Shown here one piece after another: positions 35,549 to 45,162 of a stretch of 64,000 bases of DNA. Made by a program: the position numbers and the translations under genes. Below the pieces are notes generated by a model, which was given only the letters and a program-made list of their open reading frames with translations, did not search any database and was not told where the DNA came from. The stretch's first letter is position 1. Every line of letters begins with the position of its first letter. The DNA is from Rossellomorea vietnamensis (GTDB lineage: Bacteria > Bacillota > Bacilli > Bacillales > Bacillaceae_B). Where the stretch lies: contig NZ_CP104558.1 in assembly GCF_025398035.1 (NCBI RefSeq), positions 4,412,001 to 4,476,000 on the forward strand, given 5' to 3'.

Positions 35549-37009
35549 ATGTCGAATGAAAAGAAAAAGCCTGTCTCTACTCAGATTGAAGAAAACACCA
35601 ATTATTTAAGGGATACCTTAGCTGTGGACAAGAGCTTTGATGTCATTCAATTGGATCTGGAGTATGCAGAAAGAAAAATGGCCATGTTTTTAGTGGATGG
35701 CTTCGTTAAAGATGATATTATGCATTATCTGATGAAGCTCTTATCTGGACTCAGTCCTGAACAATTGGAAGAGGATACTTTGGAAAAGCTTTTGAAGACG
35801 TATATTCCTTATATAGAGATTGAACAAGTAGATGACTTGAATCAGGTGATCGATTTAGTATTGGCAGGTCCGACAGCCCTTGTCGTGGACGGCATTGACA
35901 AGGTTATTATGATTGATGCAAGGACTTATCCTGTCAGAGGACCTCAGGAACCTGATTTAGAACGGGTCGTACGGGGTTCGAGGGACGGATATGTCGAGAC
36001 GATTGTATTTAATACAGCATTGACAAGACGGAGGGTGCGCGATCCCTCTCTTCGGATGGAATACATGCAAATAGGAAGAAGATCCAAAACGGATATCGTT
36101 GTCAGTTATATAGAAGACATTGCCGATCCCCATTTGGTGCACAAAATCAAGGATGCTCTCTCGAAGATCGATACAGACGGTCTTCCCATGGGGGAGAAAA
36201 CGTTAGAAGAGTACATTGCGGGACGGCATTGGAATCCCTATCCACTGGTCCGGTACACGGAAAGACCCGATACTGCGGCGTCCCACCTTTATGAGGGGCA
36301 TGTCCTCATCATGGTGGATGGATCTCCGAGTGTTCTCATCACCCCGACCACGTTCTGGCATCATCTTCAGCATGCCGAGGAATACAGGAATAAACCTTCT
36401 GTTGGGGCTTATCTGCGTTTTGTAAGGTTTATTGCGGTGTGGTCATCGATCTTTTTACTGCCCCTCTATTATTTATTTGCGATCCACCCTGAGCTCCTGC
36501 CGGAACCCATGGCCTATATTGGTCCGAATGATGTAGGGGAAGTCCCCCTATTCCTTCAATTCCTCATCATTGAAGTGGGGATCGATATTTTGAGGATGGC
36601 CGCCATACACACCCCGTCTTCCCTTGCGACCGCCCTTGGGCTCGTTGCAGCATTGATGATCGGGCAGGTTGCCGTTGAAGTCGGGCTGTTCATTAATGAA
36701 GTCATTCTTTACCTGGCCATCGCTGCCATCGGTACGTTCTCTACCCCGAGTTATGAGATGAGTCTGGCTAATCGACTGGTGCGGATCTTTCTATTGATAT
36801 GCACGGCGTTATTTGGTGTTTATGGATTTGTGGTGGGTGTATTCTTATGGATCATCATGCTTTCAAGAATGAGTTCGTTTGGCATTCCATATATGTGGCC
36901 ATTTATTCCATTCAATCTCAGGGCATTCAGGGACGTATTCCTTCGTTCCCCGATTCCCCTTAAGAACAGGCGGCCGCGATTTTTGCACCCGAAAGATCCG
37001 GATCGTTAG
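35549..37009 (+). CDS. GerA-family spore germination protein, SpoVAF-like
   Basis: 486-aa membrane protein of the GerA/SpoVAF family, which acts in the spore inner membrane in germination. The first 280 residues are the soluble N-terminal domain (ALVVDGIDKVIMIDARTYPVRGP, RGSRDGYVETIVFNTALTRRRVRDP, MQIGRRSKTDI), followed by five or so membrane helices (about 290-455) and a basic C-terminus. Length and C-terminus resemble SpoVAF more than GerAA. No GerB or GerC partner is adjacent and the gene is outside a spoVA operon, so it is a solitary paralogue. Starts at ATG 35549. Confidence 0.85.
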   Translation: MSNEKKKPVSTQIEENTNYLRDTLAVDKSFDVIQLDLEYAERKMAMFLVDGFVKDDIMHYLMKLLSGLSPEQLEEDTLEKLLKTYIPYIEIEQVDDLNQVIDLVLAGPTALVVDGIDKVIMIDARTYPVRGPQEPDLERVVRGSRDGYVETIVFNTALTRRRVRDPSLRMEYMQIGRRSKTDIVVSYIEDIADPHLVHKIKDALSKIDTDGLPMGEKTLEEYIAGRHWNPYPLVRYTERPDTAASHLYEGHVLIMVDGSPSVLITPTTFWHHLQHAEEYRNKPSVGAYLRFVRFIAVWSSIFLLPLYYLFAIHPELLPEPMAYIGPNDVGEVPLFLQFLIIEVGIDILRMAAIHTPSSLATALGLVAALMIGQVAVEVGLFINEVILYLAIAAIGTFSTPSYEMSLANRLVRIFLLICTALFGVYGFVVGVFLWIIMLSRMSSFGIPYMWPFIPFNLRAFRDVFLRSPIPLKNRRPRFLHPKDPDR

Positions 37010-37018
37010 ACATGATAG

Positions 37019-37064
37019 AAAAGAGATTTTCTTACTGGATATTCCTTTAAGGAAATCTCTTTTT
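37019..37064 (+). terminator. Terminator after the SpoVAF-like gene
   Basis: AAAAGAGATTTTCTT (37019-37033) pairs with AAGGAAATCTCTTTT (37049-37063), ending in T residues. Confidence 0.75.
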
Positions 37065-37153
37065 GTTTTGTGCTTGTACTGGTTTGTTTAGGATTGAGAA
37101 GAAAACGGTTTTCACTTATACTTTATAGGGAAGAAGAGAAAGCAGGTGTATGC

Positions 37154-37360
37154 ATGAAAACGATTTATGATATCCAACAGCTCCTCAAAAGTTATGGAAC
37201 GATCATATATGTTGGGCATCGTCTTTCCGACCTGCAATTGATGGAAGGCGAATTAAAGGAACTCTACCAATCCCAACTGATTGATACCCGGGATTTTCAG
37301 ACCGCTTTATTTTTGTTGCGTCACGAAATAGAAATTGAAAAAGAAAAACAGGACAGGTGA
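37154..37360 (+). CDS. yqgQ: DUF910 protein YqgQ
   Basis: 68-aa DUF910 protein ([18 protein letters not shown] ...), three-helix type, just upstream of glucokinase as in B. subtilis and many Bacilli. Function unknown. ATG 37154 gives the family-typical N-terminus; an upstream frame extension to 37070 lacks a ribosome site. Its stop lies six bases before the glcK start. Confidence 0.85.
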   Translation: MKTIYDIQQLLKSYGTIIYVGHRLSDLQLMEGELKELYQSQLIDTRDFQTALFLLRHEIEIEKEKQDR

Positions 37361-37365
37361 TAATG

Positions 37366-38334
37366 ATGACAGAAAAATGGTTAGTTGGAGTTGACTTAGG
37401 GGGAACGACGACGAAGATTGCGTTCTTAAGTAAATACGGTGAGCTTTTACATAAATGGGAAATCCCCACTGATAAATCGGAAAACGGGAAAAATATCATT
37501 GTGAATATTGCGAAAGCAATCGATCAAAAGCTCGAGGAATTGGATCAAAGCAGAGATAAACTGGTTGGTATCGGAATGGGTGCACCTGGACCTGTCGATA
37601 CGGCAAAAGGAATCATTTATGAAGCCGTCAATTTAGGATGGGAGAATAATACGCCATTAAAAGATCTGCTCGAAGTCGAAACAGGTTTGCACGCAGTCAT
37701 CGATAACGATGCAAACTGTGCGGCACTCGGTGAAATGTGGAAGGGTGCAGGAGACGGGGCGAAGGACATTGTCTGTGTGACATTAGGAACGGGCGTCGGA
37801 GGCGGTGTGATTACAAATGGTGATATCGTCCACGGTGTAAAAGGAGCAGGTGGTGAAATCGGCCATATCACCGTCGTACCGGAAGGCGGATATCAGTGTA
37901 ATTGCGGGAAGACAGGGTGTCTTGAAACCGTTGCTTCCGCCACCGGTGTCGTCCGGCTCGCAAACGAAAAACTGGATGCCACTGAGCAAGAATCAACGCT
38001 TCGTGCCCTCAGGGATTCTCACGGCTCAATCAGCGCCAAGGATATCTTCGATGCGGCAAGGGAACAAGATGGACTAGCCCTGGCAGTCATTGATCAATTA
38101 GCCTTCTATCTCGGTTTGTCCCTTGCGAACCTCGGGAATGGTCTGAACCCTGAAAAAATCGTGATCGGTGGAGGAGTCTCTAAAGCAGGAGACATCTTAT
38201 TACAGCCGGTCGTTAAATTCTTTAAACAGTTTTCATTTCCGACTGTCCGTACCTCTACACACTTAAGCATTGCCACGCTTGGAAATGATGCCGGTGTTAT
38301 CGGGGCAGCCTGGCTGGTCAAGAACAAGATTTGA
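37366..38334 (+). CDS. glcK: Glucokinase (ROK family)
   Basis: ATP-dependent glucose kinase forming glucose-6-phosphate, 322 aa, ROK family. ATP loop DLGGTTTK (about residues 10-17), substrate motif [23 protein letters not shown] with catalytic Asp, and zinc site in GGEIGHITV plus [10 protein letters not shown] are visible. ATG 37366 was chosen because AGGTGA lies 8 bases upstream and the N-terminus then matches B. subtilis GlcK. Forms a two-gene unit with yqgQ. Confidence 0.95.
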   Translation: MTEKWLVGVDLGGTTTKIAFLSKYGELLHKWEIPTDKSENGKNIIVNIAKAIDQKLEELDQSRDKLVGIGMGAPGPVDTAKGIIYEAVNLGWENNTPLKDLLEVETGLHAVIDNDANCAALGEMWKGAGDGAKDIVCVTLGTGVGGGVITNGDIVHGVKGAGGEIGHITVVPEGGYQCNCGKTGCLETVASATGVVRLANEKLDATEQESTLRALRDSHGSISAKDIFDAAREQDGLALAVIDQLAFYLGLSLANLGNGLNPEKIVIGGGVSKAGDILLQPVVKFFKQFSFPTVRTSTHLSIATLGNDAGVIGAAWLVKNKI

Positions 38335-38359
38335 TTTGACCACAAAGTGAGATTCGAAG

Positions 38360-38392
38360 GAGAGCTTTCCTTTATGGAAGGTTCTTTTTTTA
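38360..38392 (+). terminator. Terminator after glcK
   Basis: An 11-bp stem (38360-38370 with 38376-38386, some G-T pairs) followed by T residues. Confidence 0.75.
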
Positions 38393-38455
38393 TTTGGACC
38401 AGTAGTCCGAAACACCTAATGACAAATGGAGTGTTTTTAATTAATGCGGTTTTAT

Positions 38456-38481
38456 TGAAACTTTTAATGGTTTCATCCGTC
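38456..38481 (+). promoter_or_regulatory. ECF-sigma-type promoter upstream of ltaS
   Basis: TGAAAC (38456-38461), 16-base spacer, CGTC (38478-38481) is the exact B. subtilis sigma-M/X pattern (TGAAAC-N16-CGTC). It lies about 180 bases before the LTA synthase start, in a 326-bp gap with no other feature than the glcK terminator. Confidence 0.55.
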
Positions 38482-38660
38482 TAATAGTATGGGTAGGAGA
38501 ATAAGGCATCCACGATTATACACCTTCAATATGTATCCACGTTTGACGTTATGTAAATAAATAATGAAGATGAGTCAATGTTACATCCGGAATAATTCCT
38601 TATTGAAATCATGAAAGTGTTACATACGATTGAACCGTTTGTAGCAAGGAGGTTGAATAA

Positions 38661-40538
38661 ATGAATGTGAAAAAAATACCAAAGGTCCCGCTTATCATTA
38701 TCGCTGCATTGTTCCTTTGGATCAAAACGTATATTGTCTACAAAACGAGTTTTGACATAAAGATCGAAAACGCACTCCAGGAACTGATTCTATTCATTAA
38801 CCCGCTAAGTTTTTTACTTTTCATCTTCGGAGTGGGGTTACTTCTTAAAAAGGATAAGTCTCGCACCCGGTACATCATCACGGCAAGCTTCGTCCTTTCA
38901 TTTATCCTGTACGGAAACGTAGTATTTTATCGTTTCTTTGATGACTTTTTGACAATGCCCGTCCTCTTCCAAACAAGTAATTTCTCTGATTTGGGCACGA
39001 GTGCCAGTGCAATCATGAGCTGGAAGGACGTTTTCTATTTCACCGATGTAATCGCATTAATTCTCATCATAAAGTTGAAACCAACCTGGTTTTCTTTACA
39101 GAATTACTCTAAAGCCAATCGACGCGCTTATTTCCTCGTTGCAACAGCACTGGTTTTCTTTAACCTGGGATTGGCAGAATCGGAAAGGCCTCAGCTTCTG
39201 ACCAGGACATTTGACCGGGAAATGCTGGTCAAGAATATCGGAACCTATAATTATCATGTATACGATCTTTTCCTGCAATCCAAATCTTCCGCCCAGAGAG
39301 CCCTCGCAGATGGAAGTGAACTGGCAGATATCGACAACTACGTCAGAGCGGGTTACGCTCGTCCAGATAAAGAAATGTTCGGGGTAGCGAAAGACAAGAA
39401 CTTAATCATTGTCTCCCTTGAATCACTGCAGAATTTTGTCATCAACAGTGAAGTGAATGGCCAGGAAATCACGCCTTTCCTTAATGATTTCATAGGGGAA
39501 AGCTACTATTTTGATCAATTCTACCATCAAACCCAGCAAGGGAAGACGTCCGATTCCGAGTTCATCATGGACAACTCCCTTTATCCCTTGAACCGGGGTG
39601 CGGTTTTCTTTACCCATTCCGGGAATGAGTTTGAGTCCATGACGGAGAAGCTTGGGGAGAACGGATATTATACATCGGCCATGCACGCCAATAATAAAAG
39701 TTTCTGGAATCGTGACATCATGTATGATTCACTGGGATATGACCGGTATTATTCGTTACCGGATTATGATGTGACAGAAGAAAACTCTGTGAACTGGGGC
39801 ATGAAGGATATCCCGTTCTTCGAGCAGTCCGTGGAGCATATGAAACAAATGCCTCAACCGTTCAGTACGAAGATGATCACCTTAACGAACCATTATCCTT
39901 TCACGCTTGATGAAGAAGATAAGTTAATCGATCCTTACACTTCCCATGACGGTACGGTGAATCGTTATTTCCAAACCGTCCGTTACATGGATGAAGCGGT
40001 GAAGAACTTCATTGCGGACTTAAAGGAGTCCGGTTTGTACGATAATTCCGTCATCGTGATGTATGGGGACCATTATGGGATTTCAGAGAATCATAACAAA
40101 GCGATGAGTCAATATCTCGGTAAAGACATCACACCTTTTGTAAGCACACAGCTTCAACAGGTGCCGCTGATCATCCACGTTCCCGGTGAGGAAGGGAAAA
40201 CCATTTCCAAGGTGTCCGGACAAATCGACTTAAAGCCGACCATCATGCATCTTCTCGGGATCGATACCAAAAAGGACATTCAATTTGGTTCGGATCTCTT
40301 CTCAGATGAACATGAAGACCTGGCCATACTGCGTGACGGCCGATTCATCTCGAAAGACTATGTGTATGCTGGTGAAAAATGCTGGAATAAGAAAACAGAA
40401 GAAAAAACCGATATGAAGTTCTGTGAACCATTTAAAGAGCGTGTCAATAATGAGCTGGAATACTCCGATAAGATCATTTATGGAGATCTGCTCCGCTTTT
40501 ATGGAGAAACCGAATATCGTGATGACGATGAATCATAA
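38661..40538 (+). CDS. ltaS: Lipoteichoic acid synthase family protein
   Basis: 625-aa polyglycerolphosphate LTA synthase of the YqgS/YfnI/LtaS family. Five N-terminal membrane helices (about residues 7-180) precede an extracellular sulfatase-fold domain. The nucleophile is Thr296 in [10 protein letters not shown], and metal ligands lie in [17 protein letters not shown] and YGDHYG. Position after glcK matches yqgS; the upstream ECF-type promoter is more like that reported for yfnI. Ribosome site AAGGAGG precedes ATG 38661. Confidence 0.92.
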   Translation: MNVKKIPKVPLIIIAALFLWIKTYIVYKTSFDIKIENALQELILFINPLSFLLFIFGVGLLLKKDKSRTRYIITASFVLSFILYGNVVFYRFFDDFLTMPVLFQTSNFSDLGTSASAIMSWKDVFYFTDVIALILIIKLKPTWFSLQNYSKANRRAYFLVATALVFFNLGLAESERPQLLTRTFDREMLVKNIGTYNYHVYDLFLQSKSSAQRALADGSELADIDNYVRAGYARPDKEMFGVAKDKNLIIVSLESLQNFVINSEVNGQEITPFLNDFIGESYYFDQFYHQTQQGKTSDSEFIMDNSLYPLNRGAVFFTHSGNEFESMTEKLGENGYYTSAMHANNKSFWNRDIMYDSLGYDRYYSLPDYDVTEENSVNWGMKDIPFFEQSVEHMKQMPQPFSTKMITLTNHYPFTLDEEDKLIDPYTSHDGTVNRYFQTVRYMDEAVKNFIADLKESGLYDNSVIVMYGDHYGISENHNKAMSQYLGKDITPFVSTQLQQVPLIIHVPGEEGKTISKVSGQIDLKPTIMHLLGIDTKKDIQFGSDLFSDEHEDLAILRDGRFISKDYVYAGEKCWNKKTEEKTDMKFCEPFKERVNNELEYSDKIIYGDLLRFYGETEYRDDDES

Positions 40539-40546
40539 AGTACAAG

Positions 40547-40575
40547 CTTGCGAAAGGTTTCGCAGGTTTTTTTTT
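40547..40575 (+). terminator. Terminator after ltaS
   Basis: CTTGCGAAA (40547-40555) pairs with TTTCGCAGG (40558-40566), followed by nine T. Confidence 0.85.
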
Positions 40576-40604
40576 GTCATGAATCTGTGAACCATTCATA
40601 CATG
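40576..40604 (+). promoter_or_regulatory. Sigma-E-type promoter of yqgT
   Basis: GTCATGAA (40576-40583), 13-base spacer, CATACATG (40597-40604). The match to GTCATATT-N13/14-CATACAAT is partial (5/8 and 6/8). It places the start point near 40611, just upstream of the AATGGGGAGG ribosome region. Confidence 0.45.
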
Positions 40605-40637
40605 TAAGTAAGGACATATGAATGGGGAGGTTGCATC

Positions 40638-41834
40638 ATGAAAGTGAAAGTGCGCAGTGGCGATACCCTCTGGTACTACAGCCAACTGTTTTATATCCCG
40701 ATCCAGTTACTCATCGATTCAAATCCTTCCGTTGATCCGAATAGATTGAAAATCGGTACAGAGATTCAAATTCCAGGATTCATGGAAGAAAGTCATTCTA
40801 TTAATCAGGGTGACACTCTCTGGTCCCTCGCCCAAAACCGGAACATCGGTGTCGATGCGTTACTTCTATTAAACGAAGGTGTCAATCCCAATGGGTTACT
40901 AGTAGGGTCGACTATCTGTCTTCCCTCAAGGTTGACTTCACCCATCGTCAATGGGAAACAGGCCTACAGTTCCCAACGATTTGAGGGAGATGTCCAGCGT
41001 TTAAAAGAGATCTATCCTTTTATAAAATTAAGATCTACAGGCGAAAGTGTAAATGGAAAAGATCTCATCGAAATAAGGATAGGAAAGGGAAAGAAGAAAG
41101 TTCATATGAATGCTTCTTTCCATGCGAATGAATGGATTACCACATCTGTCCTTATGACGTTTATCAATGAGTATTTACTATCCTTGACCAACACTCAGCT
41201 AATGAGGGGAATACAAACCCTGCCCATCTATGGAGATGTGGTGTTGTCACTCGTTCCCATGGTCAATCCGGATGGAGTGGACCTTGTTCTGAACGGGCCT
41301 CCCGGCGATAAAAGAAATGAAATGATTGCTCTTAATCGGGGAAGTACCGACTTTACAGGCTGGAAAGCCAATATTAGAGGAGTGGACCTGAACAATCAGT
41401 TTCCTGCCAAATGGGAAGTCGAGCAGGAAAGGAAAGAGGAGAAAGAACCCTCTCCAAGAGATTTCCCAGGATATAAGCCACTCTCAGAGCCCGAAGCCAT
41501 TACAATGGCTAAACTTGCCCGGCAAGAAAAATTCGATCGACTTCTTGCCCTGCACACCCAGGGAAAAGAATTTTACTGGGGGTATGATGGATTGGAGCCT
41601 CCAGAAGCAGCCAAACTGGCAAAGGATTTTACCAGAGTGAGCGGATATAAATCGGTCCGTTATATTGATAGTTATGCTGGATACAAGGATTGGTTTGTGA
41701 AAGAATTCCAGAAATCAGGATTCACCCTTGAATTAGGAAGGGGCATCAACCCCTTGCCACTATCACAATTCGAGGAAATCTACGAGGACGTATCCGGTAT
41801 TCTACTTGTTTCGATTTATCGGTGGTATGCGTGA
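40638..41834 (+). CDS. yqgT: Gamma-D-glutamyl-diaminopimelate endopeptidase (M14, two LysM)
   Basis: 398-aa peptidoglycan peptidase. Two LysM repeats (about 1-45, VRSGDTLWYYSQ; 52-100, INQGDTLWSLAQ) bind glycan and lead into a zinc carboxypeptidase (M14) domain from about residue 115. Zinc ligands: His and Glu in SFHANEWIT and a later His in LLALHTQGKEF; catalytic Glu in FTLELGRG. B. subtilis YqgT and Bacillus sphaericus endopeptidase I have this order, and these enzymes cleave spore-type peptides in the mother cell. A sigma-E-like promoter lies upstream. Confidence 0.9.
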   Translation: MKVKVRSGDTLWYYSQLFYIPIQLLIDSNPSVDPNRLKIGTEIQIPGFMEESHSINQGDTLWSLAQNRNIGVDALLLLNEGVNPNGLLVGSTICLPSRLTSPIVNGKQAYSSQRFEGDVQRLKEIYPFIKLRSTGESVNGKDLIEIRIGKGKKKVHMNASFHANEWITTSVLMTFINEYLLSLTNTQLMRGIQTLPIYGDVVLSLVPMVNPDGVDLVLNGPPGDKRNEMIALNRGSTDFTGWKANIRGVDLNNQFPAKWEVEQERKEEKEPSPRDFPGYKPLSEPEAITMAKLARQEKFDRLLALHTQGKEFYWGYDGLEPPEAAKLAKDFTRVSGYKSVRYIDSYAGYKDWFVKEFQKSGFTLELGRGINPLPLSQFEEIYEDVSGILLVSIYRWYA

Positions 41835-42016
41835 AGAAAATACTCGAAAAATCTTTATCTTCGTTCCATAAATATCTATTGTGGAAAATGAAAATCAGGA
41901 GTAAAATTAATCATCATCCTAAAGAATAGTAACCTCTCGTGGTGACCCTAAAGATGTATGTATGAACATCTGGTCATCACTTTTTTTGAATTTTTGTAAT
42001 GTTTTTTTAATCTTAT

Positions 42017-42042
42017 TGAAACATTTTTGCGTTTGAAACGTA
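42017..42042 (+). promoter_or_regulatory. ECF-sigma-type promoter upstream of yqgU
   Basis: TGAAAC (42017-42022), 16-base spacer, CGTA (42039-42042) is the exact B. subtilis sigma-W pattern (TGAAAC-N16-CGTA). The start point would be near 42049, which supports ATG 42079 as the yqgU start. Confidence 0.6.
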
Positions 42043-42078
42043 CTAATTAATATGGAATCCAGGAGAAGGGGGAAGAGG

Positions 42079-43185
42079 ATGAAAAAGAAAAAAGGTAGCG
42101 TGTTGATATTTTTCATGATGTGCATTCTGTGGTTAACGGCATGTCAGCCGGAAGAAACACAATCTTCCCCCCCAGATAAAGAAAAGGACGATCAGAAAGA
42201 CGTGATGGTCAATATCCTTCCTGCAGATGGATTTATAGAAAATGTCGGCTGGCTGTCCAGTTCAGAAATCCTTTCTGTACGGGAAGAGGATGGTGTGACG
42301 TCCTTCTATATCTACAATGTGTACGACGGAAGCAATCAAAAAATTTATGATGTACAACCCTCCTATGTGAGCGCAAGCATCTCACCGGATAAGAAAAAAA
42401 TACTCATTCATTCCTCTCCGGCATCCTATAAAGCCCAGCTGACGATCATCGATAGATCAGGAGAAGTACAATTTCAAAAGGACGTTCCTTCCTACGACTT
42501 GACACATTCCTGGAGTCCATTCAATGATGATACTCTGTTAATGACCTCTTTCAATGAAGATTGGAGCTTTCAAGTCTTTGAAATGAAGATCGGGGACGGG
42601 ACCATGGACCCCATTGATGTAGAGCAGCCGTTTGTTCAGTGGCAATCGGCATCCTCCGTTCTTTATCAGGACTGGAGCAAGGATGAAGTGAGCGTATCGG
42701 CTCCCCTGATAGCTCAAAACATCCTCGATGGTGAAAAGGAAATGATCGTGGAGGATAGTATCCATTTCAATCAATTCAAAAGTTCTCTGTTATCGGTCTT
42801 TTCAAGGGAAGAAAAAGGGCCGTTTACGTATCAGTTCATTCATTCCAACGGAGAGGTTCAGTCAGAATTTACAGTTGACCTCTTAAGCCGTTACTCTGAT
42901 TGGTTAATCCCATATTATGATATGATAGAAGGGACGGGGCGGTTGATTACGTTCATTGCCAATGAACCGGGTTCTTTTGATACGTACTCGGGGACGTTCT
43001 CTTTAAAAGAGTGGGACACGGATTCCGGAAAGGAAGAGGTCCTGTTTGATGATCTTCCTTTAGAACCCATAAAGTGTTCTCCTGATGGAGAGTCGTGTTT
43101 ATATGGTAATCAACTTGAAAAAGTGATCAATTTGCAGAACATAAGTATCGTTCAACTACTTAAAGAAGAAGGAGCAGATAGATAA
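42079..43185 (+). CDS. yqgU: Lipoprotein YqgU
   Basis: 368-aa exported lipoprotein with a basic N-terminus, hydrophobic core and lipobox LTAC (Cys near residue 22), then repeated beta-strand patterns like a WD40/beta-propeller (WSPFNDDTLLMTSF, SPDKKKILIHS, SPDGESCLYG). Equivalent to B. subtilis yqgU by position and lipoprotein nature; function unknown. ATG 42079 follows a long purine-rich site (AAGGGGGAAGAGG). The gene overlaps yqgV by one base (TAATG). Confidence 0.82.
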   Translation: MKKKKGSVLIFFMMCILWLTACQPEETQSSPPDKEKDDQKDVMVNILPADGFIENVGWLSSSEILSVREEDGVTSFYIYNVYDGSNQKIYDVQPSYVSASISPDKKKILIHSSPASYKAQLTIIDRSGEVQFQKDVPSYDLTHSWSPFNDDTLLMTSFNEDWSFQVFEMKIGDGTMDPIDVEQPFVQWQSASSVLYQDWSKDEVSVSAPLIAQNILDGEKEMIVEDSIHFNQFKSSLLSVFSREEKGPFTYQFIHSNGEVQSEFTVDLLSRYSDWLIPYYDMIEGTGRLITFIANEPGSFDTYSGTFSLKEWDTDSGKEEVLFDDLPLEPIKCSPDGESCLYGNQLEKVINLQNISIVQLLKEEGADR

Positions 43186-43499
43186 TGGCGATAGTCGATG
43201 TAACAGTTATTCCAATCGGAACAGAATCACCCAGCGTGAGTTCATATGTCGCGGATCTGCAAGGGATCCTTAAGGGGTATGAAGAGGAAGGAAAGATCCG
43301 TTTTCAGCTTACTCCCATGAATACGATTATAGAAGGGGAACTTCCCGTTCTGTTCCAAGTGATACAAGACATTCATGAATCCCCATTCCAGCAAGGGATC
43401 CAGCGTGTGGCAACCAATATTAGAATTGATGACCGCAGGGATAAGCAAACGACCATGGAAGGAAAGCTTTCTTCCGTCCAGCGTAAATTAGAAAAATAA
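43185..43499 (+). CDS. yqgV: Thiamine-binding DUF77 protein YqgV
   Basis: 104-aa ferredoxin-like protein of the MTH1187/YqgV (DUF77) family, which binds thiamine or a related pyrimidine in the cytoplasm in characterised members. Motifs: VIPIGTESPSVSSYVADLQG at the N-terminus and FQLTPMNTIIEGE in the middle. Coupled to yqgU by a TAATG overlap. Confidence 0.87.
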   Translation: MAIVDVTVIPIGTESPSVSSYVADLQGILKGYEEEGKIRFQLTPMNTIIEGELPVLFQVIQDIHESPFQQGIQRVATNIRIDDRRDKQTTMEGKLSSVQRKLEK

Positions 43500-43506
43500 C
43501 GAATAC

Positions 43507-43538
43507 AAAAAGAGTGGGCGTCTATGCCCACTCTTTTT
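43507..43538. terminator. Bidirectional terminator
   Basis: AAAAAGAGTGGGC (43507-43519) pairs with GCCCACTCTTTTT (43526-43538), between convergent genes. Confidence 0.92.
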
Positions 43539-43548
43539 GTTGGAACGG

Positions 43549-43902
43549 TCAAACCTCTTCACCTTCCAAAAGGACTTCACTTTTGTCGGGATAGGTTTTT
43601 TCGATATGCTGTTCACCCCATGCACATAACATATCCAGAGGCTCTTTTAACGACCACCCGTATTCTGTCAGTTCGTACTCCACCTTTGGAGGGACCTGAT
43701 TATAAATGATCCGGTTTATGACACCATCTGCTTCCAGTTCCCTCAATTGCTGGGTCAACATTTTCTGTGTTATTCCAGGCATCAAACGTTTTAGTTCACT
43801 GGTTCTCCGCTTGCTTTTAATCAAATGACAGAGGATGACTACCTTCCACTTGCCACCAATCACTTCCAAGGAAGCTTCAACGGGTATGTTGTATTTTTTC
43901 AT
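43549..43902 (-). CDS. HxlR-family winged-helix regulator
   Basis: 117-aa transcriptional regulator of the HxlR family (YodB/HypR relatives). The winged helix contains VIGGKWKVVILCHLIKSKRRTSELKRLMPGITQKMLTQQLRELEADG. The conserved N-terminal Cys of redox-sensing members (CPVE) is Ile here (NIPVE), so thiol sensing at that position is lost; two other Cys remain. Start ATG 43902. It is not in the B. subtilis yqgV-yqgW interval and may be a local insertion. Target unknown. Confidence 0.85.
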   Translation of the reverse strand: MKKYNIPVEASLEVIGGKWKVVILCHLIKSKRRTSELKRLMPGITQKMLTQQLRELEADGVINRIIYNQVPPKVEYELTEYGWSLKEPLDMLCAWGEQHIEKTYPDKSEVLLEGEEV

Positions 43903-44062
43903 ATCATGACCTCCCCATCTATGGTCGAATACTATATAGAATCAGCAACAAGGCCAGGGAATATCCCATTTCCTTGTGGTATATTTCACTATCATTATAA
44001 CGTACACATCAAAAAGGTCCATAGGGTACTTTTGGGTGCCTATAGGAGAAGTGGGGAAAATT

Positions 44063-44096
44063 AAAAAGCCTTCCATCATGAAGTGGAAGGCTTTTT
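44063..44096. terminator. Terminator after yqgW
   Basis: AAAAAGCCTTCCA (44063-44075) pairs with TGGAAGGCTTTTT (44084-44096). Confidence 0.88.
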
Positions 44097-44114
44097 AATG
44101 TGAAACATTTTTAA

Positions 44115-44288
44115 TTAATGGCCACCTGGGTATCCAGAGTGAAGGACAGTCATAATTGTAAACCATCCAAAGACACCTAATGTTGCCAGTGAGAAAAGGA
44201 TTCCCATTGCATTCTTGTTTTTGAATGTGCTTACTACTGCAAATAAAGCTAATAATGTAACCAGTGAAGTGATAATTACAAGACCCAT
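44115..44288 (-). CDS. yqgW: DUF2759 small membrane protein YqgW
   Basis: 57-aa protein with two membrane segments (about 3-20 and 28-48) and the C-terminal HSGYPGGH signature, DUF2759 family. Start ATG 44288 follows AAGGGG on the minus strand. Located like B. subtilis yqgW, upstream and divergent of yqgX. Function unknown; its Gly-His tail resembles that of the neighbouring yqgY product (GAGGH). Confidence 0.85.
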   Translation of the reverse strand: MGLVIITSLVTLLALFAVVSTFKNKNAMGILFSLATLGVFGWFTIMTVLHSGYPGGH

Positions 44289-44484
44289 TTATATGACCCC
44301 TTTCATTAAAATGCGTTTTTCTGACTCTATTGTAACATTATGTACATAAATGCACCCATTAACATTTTATAGGTTTTTCTCCTGTTTGTCGAGGTCAAAA
44401 AGTTTGACACTTCTATGTCGACCCCATTTTTATGATAATGGAAGTTCTGATACAATAATAGTATCACAAATGGAGGTGGAAACG

Positions 44485-45120
44485 TTGCAATGGAAACAAA
44501 TGCCCTTAGGCCCTTTGCAAACCAACTGTTACATCCTATGGAACACTACCAATGATTGTCTGGTCATTGATCCCGGTGGAGAAGGGGAGAAACTGATTCA
44601 ATGGTTGGAAAATCACTCATTGTCTCCTTTAGCCATCCTTCTCACTCATGCTCATTTTGATCATATCGGAGCAGTCGATCAAATGAGGGACCACTTCAGC
44701 ATCCCTGTTTATGTACATGAAAAAGAGGCTCAGTGGTTATTGGATCCTTCTTTGAATGGATCACAGCTATTCATGATGGGCGAACTCATCAGACTGAAGC
44801 CGGCGGATTACATACTGACAAATGAAAAGAACTTGAAAATTGGTGATTTTCAGCTGCAATTATTCGAAACACCTGGTCATTCACCCGGTAGTATTTCTTA
44901 TTATGTACAAGAATGTGGAATCGTATTAGCAGGAGATACTTTATTCATGGGCAGTATAGGACGATCTGATTTGCCGGGTGGAAATCAGAAAGAACTTTTG
45001 GCAAGTATTCACGATAAGCTATTGACCCTGCCTGAGGATACCACGGTTCTACCGGGTCACGGTCCTGAAACGTCGATTGAAGCGGAAATGGATTCAAATC
45101 CCTTTTTAAATGGCTTCTAA
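44485..45120 (+). CDS. yqgX: Metallo-beta-lactamase-fold hydrolase YqgX
   Basis: 211-aa MBL-fold hydrolase (glyoxalase II-like). Metal ligands HAHFDHIG (HxHxDH), later TPGHSPGS, and AGDTLF are visible. TTG 44485 was chosen because GGAGGTGG (44472-44479) lies 6 bases upstream and the product then equals B. subtilis YqgX in length and N-terminus (QWKQMPLGPLQTNCY). A longer frame from 44350 has no ribosome site. Substrate likely a thioester but not determined. Confidence 0.9.
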   Translation: MQWKQMPLGPLQTNCYILWNTTNDCLVIDPGGEGEKLIQWLENHSLSPLAILLTHAHFDHIGAVDQMRDHFSIPVYVHEKEAQWLLDPSLNGSQLFMMGELIRLKPADYILTNEKNLKIGDFQLQLFETPGHSPGSISYYVQECGIVLAGDTLFMGSIGRSDLPGGNQKELLASIHDKLLTLPEDTTVLPGHGPETSIEAEMDSNPFLNGF

Positions 45121-45125
45121 ATAAA

Positions 45126-45162
45126 AAAACCCCTTCAGCTAAAAGCTGAAGGGATTTTTTTT
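45126..45162. terminator. Bidirectional terminator yqgX/yqgY
   Basis: CCCTTCAGCT (45131-45140) pairs with AGCTGAAGGG (45144-45153), flanked by A and T runs. Confidence 0.9.
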
